From the NCBI RefSeq assembly GCF_013377855.1, contig NZ_JABXYJ010000002.1, positions 1 through 64,000 on the forward strand: a DNA stretch of 64,000 nt, given 5' to 3'. Positions 18,827-27,127 of the stretch are shown one piece after another. Origin of the DNA: Cognatundibacterium oligocarboniphilum. GTDB taxonomy: Bacteria > Pseudomonadota > Gammaproteobacteria > Burkholderiales > Burkholderiaceae_D. The notes under the pieces are model-generated. The model ran no database searches and was not told the origin of the DNA. It worked only from the letters and a program-made list of their open reading frames with translations. Position numbers and translations under genes: made by a program. The first letter of the stretch is position 1. Each line of letters begins with the position of its first letter.

Positions 18827-19984
18827 ATGAAGGCATGGATATTACTATGCATCATCTGCCTGATATCAGGATGTGACACTATCATTCCTCTGAATATATC
18901 AAAATCTTTTCATGATGATCTCTTTACCCCTCCGGAAAAATCAATTCATGTTGAAGAAATTTTGGATGTCAGCAATGAAATGCAAGACTTTCTTTCCAAC
19001 CAGGTGAAATATTACATTCGTCGAGGCAATGATCCGAAGCGAGCATTATTTAACGCTATCACAAAAAGCGGAAAAATCTCCATTGAATATGATGCTGAGA
19101 TGACAAAAAATGCAGCAGAAACATTTAAAACCCAAACTGGTAATTGCCTGTCGCTGGTGCTAATGACTGCAGCATTAGCTAAAAAATTAGATATGTATGT
19201 TGAATATCAAAATGTCGAATTTGACGAGGAAGCATGGAAAAGAATGGGGGAAATATATTTTTCTGCAGGGCACGTCAATATCGTGCTTGGCAAGAAAGCG
19301 GCATTCGACAGATCCAGAATCGATCAGACAGATACGTTGATTATTGACTTCATTCCACCAGAACAAGCTCTCAGGCAACGCTCAAGCCAGATATCAGAAA
19401 AACGTGTCATTGCAATGTATTTAAATAACAGAGCCGCAGAATTATTATCAAAAGATCGTATTGATGATGCCTATTGGTATGCACGCGCAGCAATACTTCA
19501 GGATGTTAACTTCTTAACTTCATTCAATACCTTGGGCGTCATTTATAGAAGACATGGCGATCTGATCCTTGCAAAACAAATATTTACACAAATTACAAGG
19601 CAACATCCGGAAAATATCATTGCATTAAGTAACTTGCACGAAACACTAATGAAATTAGGCGATACAGACTCAGCGAATAAAATTGGATTAAAGCTAAAAA
19701 ATCTACAACCCTATGAACCATTTTATTTCTTAAACCAGGCAAAACTTGCAATTCAAAACAACGATTTGATTAATGCTAAAAATTTACTCCATGAAGAGAT
19801 AGTACACAATCCAAATAACGATGAATGCCACTTTTGGCTTGCTATCGTCCATTATCGACTAGGAGAGTTTCAGGAAACGGCTGAACAGCTCATGTTAGCG
19901 AGAAACAATAGCATTACCCGCAAAAACTATGACTTATATAGTGCGAAACTGAATTATTTAAATAGTCAATTTTTAATAAAATAA
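18827..19984 (+). CDS. Lipoprotein with transglutaminase-like and TPR domains
   Basis: This is a 385-residue predicted lipoprotein. Its lipobox is LISGC, with Cys16 as the acyl-modified residue. Residues about 90-180 look like a bacterial transglutaminase/cysteine-protease fold: Cys107 in TGNCLS, His149 in GHVNIV and Asp174 in IIDF make a plausible triad. From about 185 to the end the protein consists of TPR-like helical repeats (NRAAELLSKDRIDDAYWYA, FNTLGVIYRRHGDL and others). GGAG lies 6 bases before the ATG at 18827; a GTG at 18815 is also in frame. The gene is clearly more AT-rich than its neighbours and sits between hrpA and argA, which are usually adjacent in Burkholderiales. Function is unknown; peptide cross-linking or proteolysis at the envelope is inference. 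Confidence 0.75.
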   Translation: MKAWILLCIICLISGCDTIIPLNISKSFHDDLFTPPEKSIHVEEILDVSNEMQDFLSNQVKYYIRRGNDPKRALFNAITKSGKISIEYDAEMTKNAAETFKTQTGNCLSLVLMTAALAKKLDMYVEYQNVEFDEEAWKRMGEIYFSAGHVNIVLGKKAAFDRSRIDQTDTLIIDFIPPEQALRQRSSQISEKRVIAMYLNNRAAELLSKDRIDDAYWYARAAILQDVNFLTSFNTLGVIYRRHGDLILAKQIFTQITRQHPENIIALSNLHETLMKLGDTDSANKIGLKLKNLQPYEPFYFLNQAKLAIQNNDLINAKNLLHEEIVHNPNNDECHFWLAIVHYRLGEFQETAEQLMLARNNSITRKNYDLYSAKLNYLNSQFLIK

Positions 19985-20034
19985 CAAATATATTTTTCCG
20001 TAAAAGAAAATTTTCAATTCTTTTTTAATGATCG

Positions 20035-20054
20035 TCTATACGCTAGCATATAGA
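20035..20054. promoter_or_regulatory. Near-palindrome upstream of argA
   Basis: TCTATACGCTAGCATATAGA is a 20-bp dyad with one mismatched pair, about 40 bases before argA. It lies just upstream of, or overlapping, the expected -35 region, and could be an operator. It does not resemble an ARG box. Confidence 0.35.
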
Positions 20055-20082
20055 TAAGTTTTTAAAAGAATCTGTCTCCGCT

Positions 20083-20088
20083 TATAAT
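20083..20088 (+). promoter_or_regulatory. argA -10 box placed for a leaderless transcript
   Basis: A perfect TATAAT ends 6 bases before the argA ATG at 20095, so transcription would begin at or next to the start codon. The -35 region is only AT-rich, and no Shine-Dalgarno sequence is present. Confidence 0.5.
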
Positions 20089-20094
20089 TTACGG

Positions 20095-21405
20095 ATGGAA
20101 AATCCCATTCAATTCGTACAATGGCTGCGCTCAGTCGCACCTTACATTCATGCATTCCGTGGCAAAACCTTTGTTGTCGCCTTCCCTGGCGAGCTGGTGA
20201 TGGCGGGCGCTTTGCCTGTACTCGCGCAGGATCTGTCCCTGTTGCATGCACTGGGTATCAAGATTGTGATCGTTCACGGCTCCCGGCCACAAGTGGCCGA
20301 GCAACTTGCGCTGCGTAATGTCGAGGGTCGCTTCCACAACGGTATCCGCATTACTGATACCGCAGCCCTGGAATGCTCCAAAGAAGCCGCTGGCGAGTTA
20401 CGCCTTGATATCGAAGCCGCGTTCAGTCAGGGCTTGCCAAATACGCCGATGGCGCATTCGGCAATACGGATTATTTCCGGAAATTTTGTGACTGCAAAAC
20501 CGATTGGCATTGTCAATGGCATTGACTTTGGTCTGACTGGTACTGCGCGCAAAGTGGCCTATGACACCATTGACAGAATTCTGGAAGCAGGGAACCTCGT
20601 GTTACTGGGACCGCTGGGGTTCTCCCCGACGGGAGAAGCATTTAATCTGACGATGGAAGACGTGGCAGTTTCCACCGCCACTGCATTACGTGCCGATAAG
20701 CTGATATTCATCACAGAAACTCCCATGATGGCAGATCAGGATGGCGATGAAATCCGCGAGCTGTCATTTATGCAGGCCGAACAGGAATTAAATGCCGGTT
20801 ATTTGCCACCGGACTCCGCGTTCTATCTGGAACATGCCGTCAAGGCTTCCCGCGGCGGGGTTGGACGCATTCACATCGTGCCATACAAAATGGACGGTTC
20901 AGCCTTGCTGGAACTGTTCACGCACGATGGCGTCGGCACCATGGTGACATCGGAAAATCTGGAGAGTCTGCGCGAGGCCACGATTGAAGACGTCGGTGGC
21001 ATCATTAAGCTCATAGAACCATTAGAAGCCGATGGCACGCTGGTCAAGCGCGGACGTGAACTGATTGAGCGCGAAATCAACTACTTCTCGGTGATTGAGC
21101 ATGACGGGGTGATTTTTGGCTGTGCCGCACTGTATCCTTTCCCGTTCGACAAAATGGCAGAAATGGCCTGCCTCACCGTCAATCCTGACGTACAGAGCCA
21201 GGGAGATGGCGAGCGCATACTGAAACACATGGAAAAACGCGCACGGCGCGCCGGTTTTCACTCGCTGTTTGTGCTGACCACCCGCACCGAGCACTGGTTC
21301 CTGAAGCGGGGCTTCGTCAAAGCCAGCGTTGACGACCTGCCTAAAGACCGCCAAAAAATGTACAACTGGCAACGCAAATCTCTGGTTCTGATCAAGCAGC
21401 TCTGA
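20095..21405 (+). CDS. argA: Amino-acid N-acetyltransferase (N-acetylglutamate synthase)
   Basis: This enzyme catalyses the first step of arginine biosynthesis, acetylating glutamate with acetyl-CoA. Residues about 20-270 form the amino-acid-kinase domain (FRGKTFVVAFPGEL and VHGSRPQV). Residues about 290-436 are the GNAT acetyltransferase domain (IEHDGVIFGCAALYP, NPDVQSQGDGERIL). At 436 aa it matches the classical bifunctional-architecture ArgA. The GNAT acetyl-CoA loop usually reads Q/RxxGxG; here it is QSQGDG, which fits. The start is well supported by alignment with the family, but lacks a ribosome site. It is followed by yggX, a common order in this lineage. Confidence 0.94.
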   Translation: MENPIQFVQWLRSVAPYIHAFRGKTFVVAFPGELVMAGALPVLAQDLSLLHALGIKIVIVHGSRPQVAEQLALRNVEGRFHNGIRITDTAALECSKEAAGELRLDIEAAFSQGLPNTPMAHSAIRIISGNFVTAKPIGIVNGIDFGLTGTARKVAYDTIDRILEAGNLVLLGPLGFSPTGEAFNLTMEDVAVSTATALRADKLIFITETPMMADQDGDEIRELSFMQAEQELNAGYLPPDSAFYLEHAVKASRGGVGRIHIVPYKMDGSALLELFTHDGVGTMVTSENLESLREATIEDVGGIIKLIEPLEADGTLVKRGRELIEREINYFSVIEHDGVIFGCAALYPFPFDKMAEMACLTVNPDVQSQGDGERILKHMEKRARRAGFHSLFVLTTRTEHWFLKRGFVKASVDDLPKDRQKMYNWQRKSLVLIKQL

Positions 21406-21497
21406 TCTGATCGTTTTATAATCGGTCACTGACAAGTCATGCCGGCAATCCGGCAGACATCATGTGATCGTTCTGAGTTTTTCTGAGGAGTAACACC

Positions 21498-21770
21498 ATG
21501 GCCCGTATGGTCCACTGCATCAAATTAGATAAAGAAGCCGAAGGTCTCGACTTTCCACCTTATCCCGGCGAATTAGGCAAGCGCATTTTTGAAAGCGTCT
21601 CCAAGGAAGCCTGGGCTGGCTGGATGAAGCACCAGACCATGCTGGTCAATGAAAACCGTCTGAATCTGGCCGACGTACGCGCACGCAAATACCTTGCCAC
21701 TCAAATGGAAAAACACTTTTTTGGCGAAGGCGCTGATGCCGCCGCCGGATACGTGCCGCCATCAGCCTGA
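21498..21770 (+). CDS. yggX: Fe(2+)-trafficking / Fe-S oxidative damage protection protein
   Basis: This 90-residue YggX protein helps protect Fe-S clusters from oxidative damage and may handle ferrous iron. [17 protein letters not shown] contains the conserved Cys7. The family signature [18 protein letters not shown] and [16 protein letters not shown] are intact. A strong site, TGAGGAG, lies 8 bases before the ATG. It is downstream of argA, separated by about 90 bases, and ends at a strong terminator. Confidence 0.95.
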   Translation: MARMVHCIKLDKEAEGLDFPPYPGELGKRIFESVSKEAWAGWMKHQTMLVNENRLNLADVRARKYLATQMEKHFFGEGADAAAGYVPPSA

Positions 21771-21789
21771 ACCTGATCAGGCATATCGT

Positions 21790-21821
21790 AAAAAAAAAAG
21801 CCCGCCAATGCGGGTTTTTTT
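21790..21821. terminator. Terminator after yggX
   Basis: CCCGC-CAAT-GCGGG is flanked by an A9 run and a T7 run, so it can work in both directions. It directly follows yggX. Confidence 0.9.
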
Positions 21822-21877
21822 GCAAGTCTGCCACTGCTGTTACGCAATAAATTTTACGGAAATTAAGCACCTGCATC

Positions 21878-22014
21878 ACTTGGAGTGGAATACTGCTCAA
21901 ATATACTCCCCTCAGTACCCAAAATTCTCCTTATTTGATAAGGGGATCAGAGTTTTTTCAAAAAATAAGGGGGGAGTATGCAGTAATTCAACCTCAAAAA
22001 AGCGTGCTCCAAGT
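21878..22014. repeat. Nested inverted-repeat element between yggX and rpiA
   Basis: Three sets of arms are nested. ACTTGGAG (21878-21885) pairs with CTCCAAGT (22007-22014). ATACTCCCC (21903-21911) pairs with GGGGAGTAT (21971-21979). CCTTATTT (21929-21936) pairs with AAATAAGG (21963-21970). The same CCTTAT can instead pair with ATAAGG at 21938-21943, so two folds exclude each other. No ORF with family support lies here. Because both flanking genes converge on it, it would be a 3' untranslated or non-coding element, perhaps a small miniature repeat. Part of the right side (about 21995-22022) could serve as a weak rpiA terminator. Confidence 0.5.
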
Positions 22015-22026
22015 CTTGAGCCTGCT

Positions 22027-22698
22027 TCAGAACTGCAGCGTCTTCACGCCGGTTTCCGTCCCCAGCAGGCAAACATTCGCCCCCTGACGTGCAAACAGAC
22101 CTACCGTGACCACTCCGACGATATTATTCATCACCGCTTCCAACCCTACCGGATCAGCAATCTGCAAACCGTGCACATCGAGAATCATATTGCCGTTATC
22201 AGTAATCAGGGGTTGTCCATCTTTCAGGCGCAGACGGGCTTCTCCGCCAATCGCGTTCAGCTTGCGAGCCACCACAGCATGCGCCATCGGAATCACTTCC
22301 ACCGGTAACGGAAAACGTCCCAGCTGATCAACCAGCTTGGAGCCATCCGCAATACAGATAAACTTGTCAGCGACCGAGGCGACGATTTTCTCGCGGGTCA
22401 GTGCAGCCCCCCCACCCTTAATCATTGCTCCTTGCGGCGTGATTTCATCTGCGCCATCAATATACACGGGCATGGAAGTGACTTCGTTCAAATCCAGTAC
22501 GGTAATGCCATGACCGCGCAGCCGCGCAGCCGTTACTTCAGAAGAGGCGACGGCTGCCTTGATTTTATGTTTAATTTTCGCCAGTTCATCGATAAAAAAG
22601 TTGGCGGTCGAACCGGTGCCGACGCCGACAATTTCATTTTCCACCACATAGGCAATGGCAGCCTGAGCGACAGCGCGTTTCAGTTCATCCTGAGTCAT
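22027..22698 (-). CDS. rpiA: Ribose-5-phosphate isomerase A
   Basis: RpiA interconverts ribose 5-phosphate and ribulose 5-phosphate in the pentose phosphate pathway. At 223 aa the length is typical. [15 protein letters not shown] binds phosphate, YIDGADEI contains the catalytic Asp region, and [15 protein letters not shown] carries the active-site Glu and Lys. The start ATG is at the beginning of the family helix [14 protein letters not shown]. It appears to be a single gene, separated from the upstream kinase gene by about 80 bases. Confidence 0.95.
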   Translation of the reverse strand: MTQDELKRAVAQAAIAYVVENEIVGVGTGSTANFFIDELAKIKHKIKAAVASSEVTAARLRGHGITVLDLNEVTSMPVYIDGADEITPQGAMIKGGGAALTREKIVASVADKFICIADGSKLVDQLGRFPLPVEVIPMAHAVVARKLNAIGGEARLRLKDGQPLITDNGNMILDVHGLQIADPVGLEAVMNNIVGVVTVGLFARQGANVCLLGTETGVKTLQF

Positions 22699-22779
22699 GT
22701 TATTTCCAATCGTGCATGGACTTCGCAGTCCGGATTCATCAAATGTGCGGCATTGTACCGGATCGTACGCCGACTGAGT

Positions 22780-23799
22780 TCATACCGGCCACAACGGCGC
22801 CTCATCCATCAATGCAATCTGTTCACGCAATTCCAGTATCCTGTCCTGCCAGTAGTGCTGGGTATTGAACCATGGAAAAGCAACAGGAAATGCGGGGTCA
22901 TTCCAGCGCTGCGCCAGCCAGGCTGAATAATGCAACAGACGCAGGGTACGAAGTGCTTCAATCAGATAAAGCTGGCGACTGTCAAACTCATAAAAATCTT
23001 CATAACCAGTCAGAATATCCGTCAACTGAGCCTGCATCTCAGCACGCGAACCGGATAGCAGCATCCATAAATCCTGTATTCCGGGTCCCATACGACTGTC
23101 ATCAAAATCGACAAAATGCGGCCCGGCCTGCTCTCCGTCGCTAACCCATAAAATATTCCCCAGATGACAATCCCCATGCAGACGCAATAACGGCACATCG
23201 CCAGCCCGCTCATAACAGCGCACCACGCCATCCAGCGCCTGTTGCGAAACACTGCGGTAAGCCTCCTGCAAATCCGCAGGAATGAAATCATGCTGCAATA
23301 ACCATGTGCGCGGCATCACACCGAAATGATGCGGGTCAATCGACGGGCGATGCACGTAGGAATGGGTCGCGCCGCAGGCATGAATACGTCCGATCAGGCG
23401 TCCTATCCATGATAACGTGGCGGCATCGCCGGTTTCCGGCGCCCGCCCGCTCTGACGCGCAAACAGCGAAAAGCGGTAATGCTGATAATGATGCAGTCCC
23501 TGACCATGACGGTCGCGGATTGCCGGCACCACCGGAATTTCCTGCGCGACCAGCTCCTGCACAAACTGATGCTCCTCCAGAATGGCCTGATCCGTCCACC
23601 GTTGCGGCCGGTAAAACTTCGCAATCAGCGGCGCCCCCTCCTCCAGTGCAATCTGGTACACCCGGTTTTCATAACTGTTCAATGCCAGCAAACGGCCATC
23701 GCAGCGAAAGCCACAATACTCCACCGCGTCAAGCACACACTCGGGCGTCAATCCGCTGAAAGAACCGGCCTGACTGACAATCTGATTTTCTTTATCCAT
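22780..23799 (-). CDS. srkA: Stress-response serine/threonine protein kinase SrkA (YihE/RdoA type)
   Basis: This kinase of the choline-kinase/APH-like fold is known in E. coli to protect cells during envelope stress and quinolone or other lethal stress. The catalytic loop is [12 protein letters not shown], and the metal-binding motif is [18 protein letters not shown]. The nucleotide lysine lies in LIAKFYRP, and [13 protein letters not shown] resembles the glycine-poor loop of SrkA. An in-frame ATG at 23805 precedes the one used here by two codons; neither has a decisive ribosome site. It lies in the same direction as rpiA. Identification is confident at family level. Confidence 0.9.
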   Translation of the reverse strand: MDKENQIVSQAGSFSGLTPECVLDAVEYCGFRCDGRLLALNSYENRVYQIALEEGAPLIAKFYRPQRWTDQAILEEHQFVQELVAQEIPVVPAIRDRHGQGLHHYQHYRFSLFARQSGRAPETGDAATLSWIGRLIGRIHACGATHSYVHRPSIDPHHFGVMPRTWLLQHDFIPADLQEAYRSVSQQALDGVVRCYERAGDVPLLRLHGDCHLGNILWVSDGEQAGPHFVDFDDSRMGPGIQDLWMLLSGSRAEMQAQLTDILTGYEDFYEFDSRQLYLIEALRTLRLLHYSAWLAQRWNDPAFPVAFPWFNTQHYWQDRILELREQIALMDEAPLWPV

Positions 23800-23940
23800 G
23801 CGCATTATTGTACGTGCTTCTCAATGGCAAACCGCATCTTAGCTGCTGCCAGCAACGTTTCATTTGCACACAAAACTGCTGCACAGCATCCACACAAAGC
23901 GCTACACTGCCGGTATTTTGATTTCCATTCAGGTATGACC

Positions 23941-24642
23941 ATGCATCTCGACGAACCTCTCAGCGACAAAGAATTCAACGAACTCGACAAATTCCTCATG
24001 TCCGACAAAGTGGGGGATGACGGCATGACGATGGATGCCCTGCATGGCTATCTGACGGCCATCGCGCTTGGACCGGAAATGATACCGATGGCCGAGTGGT
24101 TGCCATTGGTGTGGGGCTTGCCGGATCAAGCGCAACCACAATTTAAAAACGATAAAGAAATGCAGCGCATCATCAACCTGATCGCACGTTTCATGAACGA
24201 AATCCAGATCACCTTTGAAGTGGCACCCCAGGAATATGAGCCTTTGTTTTGCATCATGGAGCAAAATGGCAAGGAACTGATTGACGGCGAAACCTGGGCG
24301 TGGGGCTTCTGGGAAGGCATGCAATTACGCGCCGACGCCTGGGAAGCCGCCTGGGAATCTACTGAAATCGGCCCGCTGTTGCAGCCGATTTATCTACTGG
24401 GCGCAGAAGAAATCAAAGAAGACGAATTAAAATTCGTCGATACACCGGAAAAATGCCATGCCCTGGCGCTGAATGTTGAAACTTCAATTCCGGCAATCCG
24501 CCGTTTCTGGGCGCCATTGCGTAAATCCGGCGTTACGACAGTAAAACGAGATGCACCGAAAACAGGTCGCAATGATCCCTGCCCATGCGGCAGCGGCAAA
24601 AAATTCAAAGCCTGCTGCGGCGCAGAACCAACCCTGCACTAA
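23941..24642 (+). CDS. YecA/YgfB-like UPF0149 protein with SEC-C zinc motif
   Basis: The N-terminal about 190 residues are a YgfB/YecA-type helical domain ([26 protein letters not shown] with the family's LHGYLTA signature). The C-terminus is a SEC-C motif, [18 protein letters not shown], which binds zinc through Cys/His and often mediates nucleic-acid or SecB contact. The AGG at 23931 fits the ATG at 23941 better than the one at 23935. The reading frame is open to 23479, but that part overlaps srkA and is not coding. The exact role of the family is unsettled. Confidence 0.85.
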   Translation: MHLDEPLSDKEFNELDKFLMSDKVGDDGMTMDALHGYLTAIALGPEMIPMAEWLPLVWGLPDQAQPQFKNDKEMQRIINLIARFMNEIQITFEVAPQEYEPLFCIMEQNGKELIDGETWAWGFWEGMQLRADAWEAAWESTEIGPLLQPIYLLGAEEIKEDELKFVDTPEKCHALALNVETSIPAIRRFWAPLRKSGVTTVKRDAPKTGRNDPCPCGSGKKFKACCGAEPTLH

Positions 24643-24686
24643 ACAAGGCGTACAACACAGACCAGCTGATGACTCAGGGGCGCGAC

Positions 24687-24971
24687 ATGATGAAAGCTGA
24701 ATACACCATCTCATTCCCGGACACCGCAGTTCCCCGCCTGCATCACTTACTGGCCAGTGAAGGCGGTATGCCAGTGCAACAGGCTGAAGCACTGCGTTAT
24801 GATTTTTTGTCGCCCACCGTCTCTGGGCAAATGCCTGCCGCCACGGCACGCCTGACCAGCAACGGTTTGACTTTGCACATACTCCACGAGGAAGGACATG
24901 CCTGCGCTGGACGACTGATTGCAGCGCTGGTTCGGGAACTGGGTCAGATTCAGATTATCCATCAGGCATAA
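24687..24971 (+). CDS. Small protein of unknown function
   Basis: This is about 94 residues without a family I recognise. It starts MMKAEYTISFPDTAVPRL and has an alternating hydrophobic, probably alpha/beta pattern. AGGGGCG lies about 5 bases before the ATG at 24687; in-frame starts at 24669 and 24585 exist but are less likely. No signal peptide, membrane segment or metal motif is evident apart from one cysteine. It follows the YecA-like gene after 44 bases and may be cotranscribed. Coding status rests on the ribosome site and the codon pattern. Confidence 0.6.
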   Translation: MMKAEYTISFPDTAVPRLHHLLASEGGMPVQQAEALRYDFLSPTVSGQMPAATARLTSNGLTLHILHEEGHACAGRLIAALVRELGQIQIIHQA

Positions 24972-25106
24972 ACACCCTCATTATCAGTACATTCATTTGC
25001 CGGTAACAGGTTTGCCGTTTCTGAGGGAAAACTCTAGCACAATCCTGTTCAGCGACTTCTGCACATGGTATTTTCCACTTTTATTTTCTTCTTTCCGGTG
25101 GTTCTC

Positions 25107-25358
25107 ATGAGCTTGCAAGACCAGTTTACTCAGGCATTGGCCGACTCCAAAAATTTACCTGAACGTCCTGATAATATGACACTGCTGAAGATTTATGCCT
25201 TATACAAACAGGGCAGCAGCGGTGATGCCAATGGAGACCGCCCGGGCATGACTGACTTTGTCGGAAGAGCCAAATTCGATGCCTGGGCAAATCTGAAAGG
25301 CACCACTCAGGAAGCCGCGATGCAGCAGTATGTGGATCTGATTGAATCGCTCAAATAA
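25107..25358 (+). CDS. Acyl-CoA-binding protein
   Basis: This is an 83-residue ACBP fold protein that binds long-chain acyl-CoA in the cytoplasm. Hallmarks are LLKIYALYKQGSSGDANGDRPGMTDFVGRAKFDAWANLKG, with the YKQ and KFDAW residues that contact CoA and the acyl chain. The ATG at 25107 gives the normal family length; the frame is open upstream to 25065 without family similarity. Such proteins may buffer acyl-CoA for lipid or PHA metabolism, but the context does not prove that here. Confidence 0.92.
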   Translation: MSLQDQFTQALADSKNLPERPDNMTLLKIYALYKQGSSGDANGDRPGMTDFVGRAKFDAWANLKGTTQEAAMQQYVDLIESLK

Positions 25359-25402
25359 CAGATTCAGAAAACGCCGCCCGGACCAGCCGGGCCGGCCATT
25401 GA

Positions 25403-26371
25403 TTATTTCAGTGTCAGCAGGTTCGGAGGCATGTCACCTGTCAATCCGGCAATCAGATTATCTGCAGCACATTGCGCCATAGCCAGCCGGGTTTTTTCCG
25501 ATGCGCTGGCAATATGGGGCGTCAAGACCACATTATCCAGGGTTAAAAACTCCGGATGAAACTTCGGCTCATTTTCAAAGACATCCAGACCAGCCGAAGC
25601 GATCTGCTTTACTTTTAACGCGGCAATCAGGGCAACATCATCCACAATTCCGCCACGCGCCAGATTGGTCAGGGTTGCCGTTCGTTTCATCATTCCCAAT
25701 TCGGCTGCACCAATGGCATGGTGCGATGCCGCTGAGTAAGGTAACACCAGGATCACATGGTCAGCCTGACGTAACAACTCCTCTTTCCCGGTATAAACGG
25801 CATGATTAGCGGCCAACTCCTGTTCCGGACTCAGACGGGAACGGTTGTGATACAGGACTTTCATATTAAACCCCATCGAACGGCGGGCAATCGCCTGACC
25901 GATACGTCCCATGCCGATAATGCCTAACGTGGCGCCATGCAAATCGGGACCGAGAAAATAATCATAACGCCACTTCGTCCATTTCCCCTCCCGCAACCAG
26001 TGCTCAGCCTCAGTAATCCGGCGTGCTGCGGCCATCATCAGCGCCCACCCGAAATCCGCCGTCGTCTCATTCAGCACATCCGGCGTATTACTGGCCATCA
26101 CACCGTGTGCATGACAGGCGGCCAGATCAATGTTGTCATAGCCGACCGCCATGTTGGCGACCATTTTCAGACCAGACACTTGCTGCAACAGGTCTTCATT
26201 AATCCGTGCGCTGGCCGTTGTTAAAGCGCCCTGCTTTCCCTGCAACCGGCTAGCCAGCTCTGCTGGCGTAAAAATGTGATCATCCTGATTGGATTCAACT
26301 TCAAAATACTGGTGCAAACGCTCCAGTACCTGTGGAAAAACGGCACGCGCTACCAAGATAGCTGGTTTCAT
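25403..26371 (-). CDS. D-2-hydroxyacid dehydrogenase (glycerate/glyoxylate reductase type)
   Basis: This is a 322-residue NAD(P)-dependent D-2-hydroxyacid dehydrogenase. The Rossmann motif is GIIGMGRIGQAIARR. The catalytic residues are Arg in NLARGG, Glu in FENEPKF and His in TPHIAS. The segment AVGYDNIDLAACHAHGV is typical of GhrB/GyaR glyoxylate or hydroxypyruvate reductases. The ATG at 26371 has AGGGA upstream; the reading frame continues to 26509 with unrelated residues. Substrate preference is not certain; glyoxylate or hydroxypyruvate is most likely. Confidence 0.88.
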   Translation of the reverse strand: MKPAILVARAVFPQVLERLHQYFEVESNQDDHIFTPAELASRLQGKQGALTTASARINEDLLQQVSGLKMVANMAVGYDNIDLAACHAHGVMASNTPDVLNETTADFGWALMMAAARRITEAEHWLREGKWTKWRYDYFLGPDLHGATLGIIGMGRIGQAIARRSMGFNMKVLYHNRSRLSPEQELAANHAVYTGKEELLRQADHVILVLPYSAASHHAIGAAELGMMKRTATLTNLARGGIVDDVALIAALKVKQIASAGLDVFENEPKFHPEFLTLDNVVLTPHIASASEKTRLAMAQCAADNLIAGLTGDMPPNLLTLK

Positions 26372-26741
26372 ACATAATCCCTGAGCAAAAAAAATAAACT
26401 GGCAAATGATATTAACGCTGAAAAGGAATTTTTCCGCGTTTCTGCCACTGAGATCAAAAATTTCATCTCTGTCATTATTCTGCATGATGAATTTCATCGG
26501 TAGTGACACACATCAAAGTCTGATCAGGAAATTTTGATTACAATTTCACGCTGAATAACCCTTCCCGCAGAAAGCAGGCACTCATCCGACAGATCAGTCC
26601 GCATTTGCTTATGCGCAAATGATATAAGCCTGATTTGTGAGAACGGTTAAATTGCCTTAAAATACAAGGCTTTGCAGCCTTGGTCGGCTTTTTCTGCCAT
26701 CCGGCTGCACCGAAACCCCGAATTTTTTAGATTGGACTGTT
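26372..26741. other. 370-base intergenic region, divergent promoters
   Basis: No ORF here looks real. It holds the promoter regions of the dehydrogenase (left) and fdxA (right). A sigma-70-like pair, TTGTGA (26636-26641) and TAAAAT (26659-26664), is spaced 17 bases and points to fdxA. An imperfect dyad around 26602-26622 (CATTTGC..GCGCAAATG) could be an operator. Confidence 0.6.
26636..26664 (+). promoter_or_regulatory. Sigma-70-like promoter of fdxA
   Basis: TTGTGA and TAAAAT are 17 bases apart, about 80 bases before the fdxA ATG. It is a plausible housekeeping promoter. Confidence 0.55.
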
Positions 26742-27065
26742 ATGACCCACGTTGTGACCGAATCCTGCATCCGCTGCCGCTATACCGATTGCGTGGATGT
26801 CTGCCCAGTGGACTGCTTCCGTGCTGGCCCTAATTTTCTCATTATCGATCCCGATGAATGCATCGATTGCGCCGTCTGTGTGGCCGAGTGCCCGGTAAAT
26901 GCTATTTTTGCAGAAGAAGATGTGCCATCTGATCAGATCAAGTTCATCAAGATCAATGCCGAACTGACGCGCAACTGGCCATCCATTACCAAAACCGTTG
27001 CCCCGTTACCGGACGCGGATGACTGGAAAGACGTGAAAGATAAGCTGCAATATCTGGAACGCTGA
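26742..27065 (+). CDS. fdxA: 7Fe ferredoxin FdxA
   Basis: This 107-residue seven-iron ferredoxin carries one [3Fe-4S] and one [4Fe-4S] cluster. The cysteine pattern CIRCRYTDCVDVCPVDCF followed by CIDCAVCVAECP is typical. The C-terminal extension (LTRNWPSITKTVAPLPDADDW) marks the Azotobacter-type FdxA. It is followed closely by a ferredoxin-NADP reductase, the likely redox partner. Cytoplasmic electron carrier. Confidence 0.95.
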   Translation: MTHVVTESCIRCRYTDCVDVCPVDCFRAGPNFLIIDPDECIDCAVCVAECPVNAIFAEEDVPSDQIKFIKINAELTRNWPSITKTVAPLPDADDWKDVKDKLQYLER

Positions 27066-27127
27066 TCATCTGTGCCGCTGTCGCCAGCGGCGTAACTCTG
27101 GCGCATTCAATTTAAGCATTATCAGAA

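Noticed and set aside
23479-23940. Upstream extension of the YecA-like gene
   Set aside because: It runs antisense through the srkA gene and is not family-like; a ribosome site precedes 23941.
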